Shown here: piece after piece, positions 1-5,910 of the stretch
How the letters are laid out: each line of letters opens with the position of its first letter
How positions within the stretch are numbered: the first letter of the stretch is position 1
Source of the DNA: JASFWK01 sp050049355
GTDB taxonomy: Bacteria; Chloroflexota; Anaerolineae; B4-G1; DUEL01
Direction of reading: 5' to 3'
Assembly: GCA_050049355.1 (NCBI GenBank)
Contig: JASFWK010000067.1
Location: 1 to 10,545 of the forward strand
DNA length: 10,545 nt
Notes under the pieces: model-generated
Database searches by the model: none
Told to the model about the DNA's origin: nothing
The model's input: only the letters and a program-made list of their open reading frames with translations
Program-made: the position numbers and the translations under genes

Positions 1-43
1 TGCTGATGCGGCCACGAATCACTTCACGAAATCGGGAAAGCAT
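1..43 (-). CDS. 5' end of an unidentified gene, cut by the window edge
   Basis: Only the first 14 codons (MLSRFREVIRGRIS) are present, with the ATG at 41-43. The call rests on an excellent ribosome binding site (AAGGAGGACAGC directly before the ATG) and on position: it starts 10 bases after the TAA of the cytochrome b gene, so it must be the next gene of the same minus-strand operon. The visible residues show no recognisable domain. From context alone, NarI/DsrM-type cytochrome b subunits are commonly followed by an HdrD/DsrK-like iron-sulfur subunit, which is the leading guess, but nothing visible proves it. Confidence 0.7.
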   Translation of the reverse strand, partial: MLSRFREVIRGRIS

Positions 44-53
44 GCTGTCCTCC

Positions 54-767
54 TTAGCTCCTGGCAACCATCTTGGAAAGCACGCTGCCGATGGTATGCA
101 TCAACTTGCCGAAGGGGAAGTAGACCATCAGGAGCTGCACAAGAGCGAAGTGGTAGATAAAGGCTGCGCCGACGCTCGTGGGAGCTGGTTGCCAACGGAA
201 AGAAGCCAACCCGCCGAAGAAAGCGTGTAACTCACGCACGTCTACCTCTCGCAGAAGCCGCATGTGGAACCCGGTTAGAGCGATCCCCATCAAGAGAAAC
301 AGAACAAGGAAATCCTCCGGGGTGGAGAGCCACTTGATCGCGCCACTCCAGCGGCGAGCCAGAAGATAGAAGAGCGGGAGTGTGAACAAGATCCCCGCTA
401 TCGTCCCGGCCACGGAGGAGAACAGGTGCTGCTGCTCCTCTCCCCACTGCAAGAGATTCCATAGAAAGTAGAAGTCAGTAAAGGCGCGAACATGCCCCAC
501 GAAGATGAAAAGCAGCCCCACGTGCATGATGAAGCTAGCCATCCACAGTGGCTTGTTCACCCTGAAGAGCCCTCTTAGGGTGAACATGTCCGCCAGTGTA
601 TCGATCAACCGCCCCAGACGGCCTTCCGGACGAGGGAAAAGGGAGAGATGAGCAGTTACCGGGCTTCTCTGGCGCCAGCGGTAGATCCGGTAGGCAATAC
701 CCCCCACGAAAACGACCACGGCAACGTAGGGAGTAACGTAGTAGAAAAGAAACGCGATGATCCTCAT
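54..767 (-). CDS. NarI/DsrM-type dihaem cytochrome b membrane subunit
   Basis: A 237-residue integral membrane protein with about five hydrophobic segments (near residues 4-26, 76-96, 115-136, 150-168 and 199-218), the normal size and topology of the NarI/DsrM family. These subunits hold two haem b groups and pass electrons between the membrane quinone pool and a soluble or peripheral redox partner. The haem-ligand spacing fits NarI: H82 and H92 are 10 apart and H206 and H224 are 18 apart, as in the E. coli NarI pairs 56/66 and 187/205; H168 and H181 are extra. A GAGGAGG site precedes the ATG at 765-767. It lies 92 bases after tusA and 10 bases before the next gene, with no nitrate reductase catalytic gene in view. 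The sulfur-relay neighbours therefore favour a DsrM-like or heterodisulfide-type role over nitrate respiration; that last step is inference. Confidence 0.88.
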   Translation of the reverse strand: MRIIAFLFYYVTPYVAVVVFVGGIAYRIYRWRQRSPVTAHLSLFPRPEGRLGRLIDTLADMFTLRGLFRVNKPLWMASFIMHVGLLFIFVGHVRAFTDFYFLWNLLQWGEEQQHLFSSVAGTIAGILFTLPLFYLLARRWSGAIKWLSTPEDFLVLFLLMGIALTGFHMRLLREVDVRELHAFFGGLASFRWQPAPTSVGAAFIYHFALVQLLMVYFPFGKLMHTIGSVLSKMVARS

Positions 768-859
768 ACGACGCGCCTCCTCAGGTCACAACAGACACAG
801 AGACAATATGCAAGAATAAGATCTGGGGGAGAAGATGCAATCCCCTCCCCCTGGTTCGC

Positions 860-1099
860 CTAAGCAGTACGGCGTATGTAGAACTTGAAGACCTTATCGC
901 CCTTCTCAGCTTCCAGCAGCTCGTTGCCCGTGCTCTTGCACCAGGCCTGAATATCGGCCATGGAGCCGGGATCAGTAGCGAGCACCTCCAGGATCTCTCC
1001 CTCGGCAAGCTCTTTGATCTCCTTACTGGTGCGGACAACCGGCATCGGGCACTGGAGCCCGCGCGCATCCAAGGTCTTGGTCGGTGTGATTTGTCCCAT
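860..1099 (-). CDS. tusA: TusA-family sulfur carrier protein
   Basis: A 79-residue protein with the TusA/SirA fold signature: LDARGLQCPMP at residues 10-20, where C17 of the CPxP motif is the persulfide-carrying cysteine, and a typical C-terminal half. A second cysteine is at C54. TusA proteins accept a persulfide and hand it to partner proteins, in tRNA thiolation, cofactor synthesis or dissimilatory sulfur metabolism. The frame stays open 36 codons upstream, but the start at 1097-1099 is preferred because it has a GAGGAGAAG site just before it and yields the standard family length. The gene lies 31 bases after the dsrE2 stop and 92 bases before the cytochrome b gene. Clustering with DsrE2 and a cytochrome b favours dissimilatory sulfur transfer over tRNA modification. 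Confidence 0.92.
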   Translation of the reverse strand: MGQITPTKTLDARGLQCPMPVVRTSKEIKELAEGEILEVLATDPGSMADIQAWCKSTGNELLEAEKGDKVFKFYIRRTA

Positions 1100-1130
1100 T
1101 TCTTCTCCTCTCGATTTCGTCTCGATTCCG

Positions 1131-1610
1131 TTACACAAACAGAGTGATGTCTGCCTGCTGAGCCTCAAGCACGTACGTGGCGGCGCCGACGACGTCAGCG
1201 ACCTCATCGATCAAATCCTCGCGAGAGATCTCCATCACGTCCATACTCATCTGGCACGCCAGCAACTTGACCCCCAGGTCGATCGCCGTCTGCCGCAGTT
1301 CGGGCAAGGAGGCAACCTCTTTGTCGTTCATCATCTTCTTGAACATCCAGCGGCCGATGCCACCGAAGTTCATCTTGCTGGGGCCGATACCGTTAATATC
1401 CTTGAGCATGAAGCCCAACATCCGGCCGAAGAAACCCCGACCTGTTCGAGCTTTCCTCTTGATGCACTGAAGCCCCCAGAACGTGAAGAACATACTGGTC
1501 TCCATACCCATAGCAACGGCCGTGGTGGCGATGATGAAGGCCCCCATCACTCTATCCATGTCGCCGCTGAGGACGACGATAGAACACTTCTTATCCTCGT
1601 TCTTGCTCAT
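1131..1610 (-). CDS. dsrE2: DsrE2-like (DsrE/F/H superfamily) sulfur-transfer protein
   Basis: A 159-residue protein of the DsrE2 group. Its landmarks are an N-terminal strand followed by SGDMDRVMGAF, the FFTFWGLQ segment (residues 41-48), a glycine/methionine-rich middle, and the conserved cysteine C119 in the LACQMSMDVM motif, the proposed persulfide site. C9 and C49 are additional. DsrE2 proteins interact with TusA and sometimes rhodanese in sulfur-oxidising prokaryotes. Hydrophobic stretches around residues 22-47 agree with reports of membrane-associated members. The start at 1608-1610 is chosen over one 12 codons upstream because AGGAGGAACCGG directly precedes it. It lies between the ArsR regulator (86 bases upstream) and tusA (31 bases downstream). 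No rhodanese is visible in the window. Confidence 0.87.
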   Translation of the reverse strand: MSKNEDKKCSIVVLSGDMDRVMGAFIIATTAVAMGMETSMFFTFWGLQCIKRKARTGRGFFGRMLGFMLKDINGIGPSKMNFGGIGRWMFKKMMNDKEVASLPELRQTAIDLGVKLLACQMSMDVMEISREDLIDEVADVVGAATYVLEAQQADITLFV

Positions 1611-1696
1611 CCGGTTCCTCCTGTAGAAATCTCCTAGTTCGACCAATACGGATGCAGGTCAAATGCGCACCAGCGCCTCGCCTGCCGGTACCAACG

Positions 1697-2029
1697 TCAC
1701 CCGATGTGCTCGGCCACATCTGCCTGCCGAGCCAAAATGTCTGCCAGCAACGCCCGCAGCGTATCCAGCGCGTCGACAATGCGACGATCGGCCAGCGAGT
1801 AATAGATGGCATTTCCCTGTCGCTCCGTCGCGACCAGGTCGCGCTCCCGAAGGACTTTCAAATGATGGGAGACAGTAGACTGAGGCAGGTCAAGGTGGCT
1901 GGCCAGATCCGTGACCCGCTGGGGCGCCTCGTCCAGAGTGTACAGGATCAAGATGCGCTTGGGATCCGCCAAACCTTGGCAGATCTGGGCGTGAAGCCGA
2001 TTGATCTCTCGTTGAAAGGAATCTTCCAT
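1697..2029 (-). CDS. ArsR-family winged-helix transcriptional repressor
   Basis: A 110-residue ArsR/SmtB-type regulator. The early helix (CQGLADPKRILIL, from residue 17) is typical. The winged helix covers about residues 37-79, with recognition helix LPQSTVSHHLKVL (48-60) and a wing ending at GNAIYYSL. The metal-binding ELCVCDL motif of classical ArsR/SmtB proteins is absent (the position reads QRVTDLAS), and the only cysteine is C17, so arsenite or zinc sensing through that site is unlikely. Being first in an operon with dsrE2 and tusA, it may sense reactive sulfur or another redox cue, but known persulfide sensors (SqrR/BigR) use two cysteines. A weak AAAGGG lies before the ATG at 2027-2029. 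Palindromes in and below the promoter suggest autorepression. Confidence 0.9.
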   Translation of the reverse strand: MEDSFQREINRLHAQICQGLADPKRILILYTLDEAPQRVTDLASHLDLPQSTVSHHLKVLRERDLVATERQGNAIYYSLADRRIVDALDTLRALLADILARQADVAEHIG

Positions 2030-2062
2030 ATTCGAATAGCCCTTTATTTACATATATCGATA
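2029..2062. promoter_or_regulatory. palindromes in the arsR leader, candidate operators
   Basis: Two perfect palindromes lie between the predicted transcription start and the arsR ATG: TATTCGAATA (2029-2038, overlapping the start codon) and TATCGATA (2055-2062). Their centres are 25 bases apart. ArsR-family proteins bind short AT-rich inverted repeats, so either could be an operator together with the spacer repeat at 2082-2093. Short palindromes are common in AT-rich leaders, so the assignment is tentative. Confidence 0.35.
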
Positions 2063-2070
2063 CTTGGCCA

Positions 2071-2099
2071 ATTATAGCCGATTCTTCCAAGAAAAGCAA
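2071..2099 (-). promoter_or_regulatory. sigma70-type promoter of the arsR-dsrE2-tusA operon
   Basis: On the minus strand TTGCTT (2094-2099) is followed after exactly 17 bases by a perfect TATAAT (2071-2076). The predicted transcription start is near 2064, about 35 bases ahead of the arsR ATG. The spacer contains TTCTT-CC-AAGAA (2082-2093), an inverted repeat where a repressor would block polymerase. No comparably good promoter is seen between arsR and dsrE2, so this one probably serves the whole operon. Confidence 0.75.
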
Positions 2100-2145
2100 G
2101 GGAGAGGGGGTCAGACGCCGCGAGAGATTGGACAGCATATGGGGC

Positions 2146-2183
2146 TCATGGGCGGGGTGGAGTCGTGGTTACCACGCCCATGA
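2146..2183. repeat. inverted repeat in the korB-arsR gap
   Basis: Nine-base arms TCATGGGCG (2146-2154) and CGCCCATGA (2175-2183) enclose 20 bases that contain a second small hairpin (GTGG/CCAC at 2165-2175). It lies about 110 bases downstream of the korB stop and upstream of the arsR promoter. There is no T-run on either strand, so a standard intrinsic terminator is not supported. I see nothing else in the rest of the 2100-2295 gap. Confidence 0.4.
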
Positions 2184-2295
2184 TTCTGCCGACCGAGACG
2201 CAGCGAAGGATAGGAGTGAAAGGGGAAGGGACCGCTTCTGCTTCACCCTCAAGCCGACGCACCGTCGATTCTGTTGGAGTACCCCAAGAAGGCCG

Positions 2296-3165
2296 CTAGA
2301 GAACCTCCGCCAGCAGCGTCTCCACCTGCTTCGGCGTCAATGTCTCCAGCGGCTGCTCGACGAGCGGGCCAGCGCCGAGCGCCGGCACCTGGTCCTCATA
2401 CGTGGGGAGGGGCGCACCCCGGTAGACGATCCCGATAGGTATGCGCTGCCCCCACTCCTGAGCCTTCTGCCAGGCTGCCGTGCGGTCGCTGGGATCGTAT
2501 CCCTCGTCCTCCAGCTTGTAGACCCGCCCACGGTAATAGTCATAGGAGTAGGCCCGGTTGAATATCACACAGGGCTGAAGCACATCCAGCAGCGCATAGC
2601 CCGGGTGCTCCAGTCCCTCGCCGATCAACCAGGCCAAGTGATCTAGCTCACCCACGTACCCCCTGGCCACGAAGGTGGCACCCACAGTGATGGCTATTGC
2701 CAGCGGCTCTATCGGACGGTCGATGGCTCCCTCCGGTGAGGTAGGGGTGCGCTTCCCTTTCTCGCTGGTCGGCGAATACTGACCGCGCGTCAGACCATAG
2801 ACGCGATTATCGTGCACCATGTCCAGCATGTTCAGATTGCGGCGAGCAGCGTGGATGAAGTGACTGGCCCCCTCAGCATAACCGTCCCCATCGCCATGGG
2901 CGACCATCACCCGCAGGGCGTGATTTCCCAGCCGCGCCCCCGTAGCCACCGCCACCGGACGACCGTGGAGGGTGTGGTAGCCATTGACCTTCATATAATG
3001 GGGTAGCTTGCTGCTTTGACCGATCCCTGTGACGATGAGAATCTCGTGAGGTGCGATGTCGCGATCGGTCAGGGCCTTCTTGACGGCGCTGAGGATGCCA
3101 TAGTTACCGCAGCCAGGGCACCATGTCGGGCGCTCCCTACCTTCAAGATCCTTGCGAGTCATCAT
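2296..3165 (-). CDS. korB: 2-oxoacid:ferredoxin oxidoreductase, beta subunit (KorB type)
   Basis: A 289-residue thiamine-diphosphate subunit of a 2-oxoacid:ferredoxin oxidoreductase, the enzyme family that converts 2-oxoacids plus CoA to acyl-CoA, CO2 and reduced ferredoxin, or the reverse. Visible are WCPGCG (residues 15-20), the diphosphate-binding GDGDGYAEG (91-99) with HDN at 118-120, LTRGQYSPTS (125-134) and C199 in LQPC. C16, C19 and C199 match three of the four usual iron-sulfur ligands, but the third position, normally GIGC, reads GIGQ (Q50). The start is one of two adjacent ATGs (3160-3165), preceded by AGAGGTGAG. It lies 57 bases after korA in the same direction. No ferredoxin-like delta subunit is seen. 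The substrate cannot be fixed from sequence; 2-oxoglutarate or a branched-chain or pyruvate-type oxoacid are all possible. Confidence 0.9.
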   Translation of the reverse strand: MMTRKDLEGRERPTWCPGCGNYGILSAVKKALTDRDIAPHEILIVTGIGQSSKLPHYMKVNGYHTLHGRPVAVATGARLGNHALRVMVAHGDGDGYAEGASHFIHAARRNLNMLDMVHDNRVYGLTRGQYSPTSEKGKRTPTSPEGAIDRPIEPLAIAITVGATFVARGYVGELDHLAWLIGEGLEHPGYALLDVLQPCVIFNRAYSYDYYRGRVYKLEDEGYDPSDRTAAWQKAQEWGQRIPIGIVYRGAPLPTYEDQVPALGAGPLVEQPLETLTPKQVETLLAEVL

Positions 3166-3222
3166 CGCTCACCTCTCTAGCAAGACGCATACGCCCACCA
3201 ACTCTCTGCAGTACTTGTGCGA

Positions 3223-4959
3223 TCAGAATCCCAATTCCGTCATGATGTACTCGGGCGTGAAGGCCCGACCGTCGTACTTGCGAATCGACCCGTCCGCAGA
3301 AAGCCCGGTTCGGGCACGAAGCAGCATCTCCAACTGGCCGGTGGCGTTCTGCTCAACCACAACCATGCGCTCAGCCCCTTCCAGCGCCGCTTGTGCTCGC
3401 GGGGGGAAGGGATGGAGTGCGTTGAAGTGAAGCAGGTTCGCCCGGCCCTCCTGTTCCTCGTTCAGTCGATCCACTACCTCCCTCAGCGAGCCGTAAGTGG
3501 AGCCCCAGCCGACGAGGGTCACCTCCGTCCTCCCAGGTCCGTACCGAGATGGTTCCTCCACCTCGAGAGCCATTTCCCGTTGCTTTCGCATCCGCTTGTC
3601 CACCTGAGCGGTTCGATTCACAGGATCCTCGCTGATGGCACCCTTCTCGTCGTGTTCGTTGCCGGTGGAGACCCAGATCGCATTGGGGTGACCAGGCACA
3701 GCGCGGGGGGAGACGCCAGAATCGGTGATCTTGTACCGTTCGTAGGGTCCCTTCAGACCATCCAACTCCTCATCGGTCAGCAGCGCTCCGCGATCTATCT
3801 CGATCTCGTCAAAGTCCAGCGCGTCCATCTCTACGGTGCGATAGGCATCCGCCAAATAGTGATCACTGAGGACCAGCGTCGGAGTCTGGTACCGCTCAGC
3901 TAGATTGAAAGCCTGCCAGCCAACACGGAAGGACTGCTCGACCGTACCGGGGGCAAGGACGAAGCGGGGGAACTCACCCTGAGCGGCATACATCACAAAC
4001 AGCAGATCGCCCTGCTCAGTGCGGGTGGGCATGCCGGTGGCCGGTCCAGGGCGCTGCGCCTCGTAGATGACGAGGGGGACCTCGGTAATGCCAGCCAGTC
4101 CCAGCGCCTCCACCATGAGAGAGAAACCGCCGCCGGAGGTGGGGCACATAGATCGCGCACCCACGTAGGCCGCGCCGATGGCCATGTTGATGGCCGCGAT
4201 CTCATCCTCAGCGTGCTTAGTGACTACGCCGTACTCCTTGGCGTGGGCAGCAAACCAGTGGAGGACGCCGGAAGCGGGGGTCATAGGATAGCCGGCAACG
4301 AATCGGCACCCTCCTGCCAGCGCTCCCATCGAGAAGGCTTGGTTGCCGTTGAGGACAAGTCGCTTCGGTGCGTCAGGCACCGCCTCCATTCTGAAGGGAA
4401 AGTCGCCCTGGAAGGGACGTGAGGCTTCGACGCCGGCCTCGGCAACGCGCAGATTGGCATCTATCACCGACTGCCCCTTGGGGGCGAAGTTGTCACGGAT
4501 GACGCTCTCCACATACGCGGGGTCGAATCCCAGCAGGCCAGCGGCGACACCCAGGGCCAGGGTGTTGCGCATCACACCACGGCCGCCCTTCTCTTCAGCG
4601 AGTGCTGTAAGGGAGACCGGGAAGAAACTCACTCCTGCCCGCCTTAGCTCCTGCGGAACGTCCTCTTCCTCGTCGTGGACGACAGCGCCTCCCTGCACGA
4701 TGTCCTCTACGTGGCGTCGGATCGTCTCCAGATCCAGCGCCAGTAGGAGATGGACCGGCTCTGTGTGAGAATAGAGTGGCCGGCGGGAAACGCGCACGGA
4801 GAAGAAGTTGTGCCCTCCCCGAATGCGGGAGTAGTAATCGGGCACCGCGCACACGAAGAGTCCTCCCCGTGTGAGCGCCTTGGCGAACCCGGCTCCGCTG
4901 GATTCCAGGCCCATCCCCGCCTCCCCGCCGATGCGGATGGTGAGGTCACTATCAGTCAT
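3223..4959 (-). CDS. korA: 2-oxoacid:ferredoxin oxidoreductase, alpha subunit with fused gamma domain (KorA type)
   Basis: A 578-residue fused subunit. The gamma domain occupies about residues 5-180 (IRIGGEAGMGLESSG near the start, then DYYSRIRGGHN at 41-51). The alpha (pyrimidine-binding) domain follows from about 200, with the YPMTPAS motif (224-230, the family's YPITP), HAEDEIAAINMAIGAAYVGA, TSGGGFS (274-280) and the RPGPATGMPTRTEQGD signature (303-318). A C-terminal transketolase-like domain runs from about 476 to the end. Fusion of gamma to alpha is normal for two-subunit KOR enzymes. The ATG at 4957-4959 is preferred over upstream starts because GGGAGG sits about eight bases before it. 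Upstream is the ferritin-like gene (104 bases) and downstream korB (57 bases); together they would make a complete two-subunit enzyme. Confidence 0.93.
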   Translation of the reverse strand: MTDSDLTIRIGGEAGMGLESSGAGFAKALTRGGLFVCAVPDYYSRIRGGHNFFSVRVSRRPLYSHTEPVHLLLALDLETIRRHVEDIVQGGAVVHDEEEDVPQELRRAGVSFFPVSLTALAEEKGGRGVMRNTLALGVAAGLLGFDPAYVESVIRDNFAPKGQSVIDANLRVAEAGVEASRPFQGDFPFRMEAVPDAPKRLVLNGNQAFSMGALAGGCRFVAGYPMTPASGVLHWFAAHAKEYGVVTKHAEDEIAAINMAIGAAYVGARSMCPTSGGGFSLMVEALGLAGITEVPLVIYEAQRPGPATGMPTRTEQGDLLFVMYAAQGEFPRFVLAPGTVEQSFRVGWQAFNLAERYQTPTLVLSDHYLADAYRTVEMDALDFDEIEIDRGALLTDEELDGLKGPYERYKITDSGVSPRAVPGHPNAIWVSTGNEHDEKGAISEDPVNRTAQVDKRMRKQREMALEVEEPSRYGPGRTEVTLVGWGSTYGSLREVVDRLNEEQEGRANLLHFNALHPFPPRAQAALEGAERMVVVEQNATGQLEMLLRARTGLSADGSIRKYDGRAFTPEYIMTELGF

Positions 4960-4989
4960 GTTCTCTTCCTCCCTTGGCATCCGGGCACT

Positions 4990-5003
4990 GATCTGCGCAG
5001 ATC
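4990..5003. promoter_or_regulatory. 14-base perfect palindrome upstream of korA
   Basis: GATCTGCGCAGATC is a perfect palindrome 31 bases before the korA ATG. Beside it, minus-strand CAGGTCTG and CAGATCTG (5000-5020 region) can pair around a five-base loop, giving an alternative hairpin that shares the CAGATCTG segment. A TATACT-like -10 is present at 5044-5049 on the minus strand, but no convincing -35 goes with it. The site may be an operator or a leader structure for korAB; this is inferred only from symmetry and place. Confidence 0.4.
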
Positions 5004-5063
5004 TGGTCATCAGACCTGCGCATACGAGGAATCCACGCGAATCAGTATAAGCGTGCGTCCCGG

Positions 5064-5612
5064 CTACCCGGTGAAGAACGGGTATTCCTCACTATCCCAC
5101 CAGGTCTGGTTCTGACTGAGGTACTCGTGGGTATTCTGGAGGAGACGATAGTGCTGCTCCTCCTGGCCGACCAGGAATTCGTAGGCCTGGCGGGCATGGG
5201 GATCGGCCGTCTCTTGCGCGCCCTGGGCGTAGAGCTCCCTAGAAATCCGCTCCGTCTCCAGGCCGAACTCCAGCGCGGCGATGTCTCCCTCCAATGAGAT
5301 CTCTCGATTGGGAGTGAAGACGGGCAGAGGGTCCGGCGGCTCCTCCCCTGGCAAGTCTGGGGCGGCGGCATCAAGGGGGAAGTCCGCCTGCATAGCTTCC
5401 TCGTAGGGAAGCCAGCCGCGTCCCTCATCGAGCGCGCGGTACTCGGCCAAGAGCAGCCGCAGATGATCCTCCTCCTGGGAGGCCAGGTCGACGAACATAG
5501 CCCTGCCGCGCGCGTCGGAGGCTCGTTCGGCAGCCTGGATATAGAAGCGATAGCCATCTCGTTCCAGACTCATCCCTCGTCGCAGGATGCCCTTTGGGGT
5601 ATTCCAACCCAT
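5064..5612 (-). CDS. ferritin-like/rubrerythrin-family diiron protein
   Basis: A 182-residue four-helix ferritin-like protein made of two similar halves. In the first half, E17 lies seven residues before Y24 (LERDGYRFY) and is followed by E47xxH50; in the second, E121 lies seven before Y128 (TERISRELY) and is followed by E151xxH154. The E-to-ExxH distance is 30 residues in both halves, which gives the six ligands of a rubrerythrin-like diiron site. A proline-rich linker (about 75-105) joins the halves. There is no CxxC rubredoxin domain, unlike classical rubrerythrin, so electrons would need to come from elsewhere. The role is probably peroxide reduction or iron handling. AAGGAGGG precedes the ATG at 5610-5612. 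The gene lies 104 bases upstream of korA and may share its transcript, perhaps protecting the oxygen-sensitive oxidoreductase (inference). A decayed copy lies at 6216-6300. Confidence 0.83.
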   Translation of the reverse strand: MGWNTPKGILRRGMSLERDGYRFYIQAAERASDARGRAMFVDLASQEEDHLRLLLAEYRALDEGRGWLPYEEAMQADFPLDAAAPDLPGEEPPDPLPVFTPNREISLEGDIAALEFGLETERISRELYAQGAQETADPHARQAYEFLVGQEEQHYRLLQNTHEYLSQNQTWWDSEEYPFFTG

Positions 5613-5737
5613 CTGTGCCCTCCTTTTCGCTGGGTGTTTGCTCGCGTGTCGAACTCCTCAAGTCTGACCGTGCCCTGCTCTATTAGGCTTTCTATCTGGG
5701 CCTTTCGCAGAGGGGTCAGACGAGGGCTCTGGTGCAT
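5570..5737 (-). CDS. possible small leader ORF overlapping the ferritin-like gene
   Basis: A 55-codon reading frame starting MHQSPRLTPL begins almost exactly at the transcription start predicted for the promoter at 5742-5769, and ends 43 bases inside the ferritin-like gene in another frame. The middle (RKAQIESLIEQGTVRLEEF) could form a charged helix. There is no ribosome binding site, so it would need leaderless initiation. I recognise no family, and the frame may be open by chance. If translated, its overlap with the downstream start could couple or interfere with translation. Confidence 0.22.
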   Translation of the reverse strand: MHQSPRLTPLRKAQIESLIEQGTVRLEEFDTRANTQRKGGHRWVGIPQRASCDEG

Positions 5738-5741
5738 GATA

Positions 5742-5769
5742 AGTGTACACATCGCGGGGGGGGTGTCAA
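5742..5769 (-). promoter_or_regulatory. promoter of the ferritin-like gene with a C8 tract in its spacer
   Basis: Minus-strand TTGACA (5764-5769) and TACACT (5742-5747) are separated by 16 bases, eight of which are an uninterrupted C run (G on the plus strand, 5756-5763). The -10 overlaps the palindrome GTGTACAC (5743-5750), a likely operator. A better -10 hexamer, TATCAT (5736-5741), lies 22 bases from the -35, too far unless the tract shortens. The leader to the ATG is about 120 bases. The same elements recur at 6450-6479. Confidence 0.6.
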
Positions 5770-5830
5770 GGTTTCGGGGAGTTTGGCAGCGGGATGATGT
5801 ATTCCTGCCAGACATTGACGAGTGCATCTC

Positions 5831-5892
5831 CGCCGCACGGCGATGCGAAACGTCCCCGCCGCTTGCGCGGGCGCCGGGGACGTCGTGCGCCG
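5831..5892. repeat. nested stem-loop downstream of the anchor-Q remnant
   Basis: An inner perfect nine-base stem (ACGTCCCCG 5850-5858 with CGGGGACGT 5875-5883) is nested in an outer stem (CGCCGCACG 5831-5839 with CGTGCGCCG 5884-5892, one mismatch). A further small hairpin (GGTGG/CCACC) sits at about 5896-5910. It begins about 18 bases past the stop of the anchor-Q remnant. No T-run follows, so it is either a terminator of unusual kind or an intergenic palindromic repeat. I see no gene in 5770-5910. Confidence 0.5.
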
Positions 5893-5910
5893 CAGGTGGG
5901 CATCCACCCG

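Noticed and set aside
54..767. Respiratory nitrate reductase gamma subunit (narI) in the strict sense
   Set aside because: Haem-ligand spacing fits, but no narG/H/J neighbours are present and the operon carries sulfur-relay genes.
960..1637. Long plus-strand open frame of 225 codons opposite tusA and dsrE2
   Set aside because: It is antisense to two clearly recognisable genes, has no family features, and its composition is that of a reverse-strand shadow.
2107..5722. Shared 11-mer GGGGTCAGACG at about 2107 and 5713 as a dispersed repeat
   Set aside because: An 11-base match between two places in 10 kb is expected by chance, and the flanks differ.
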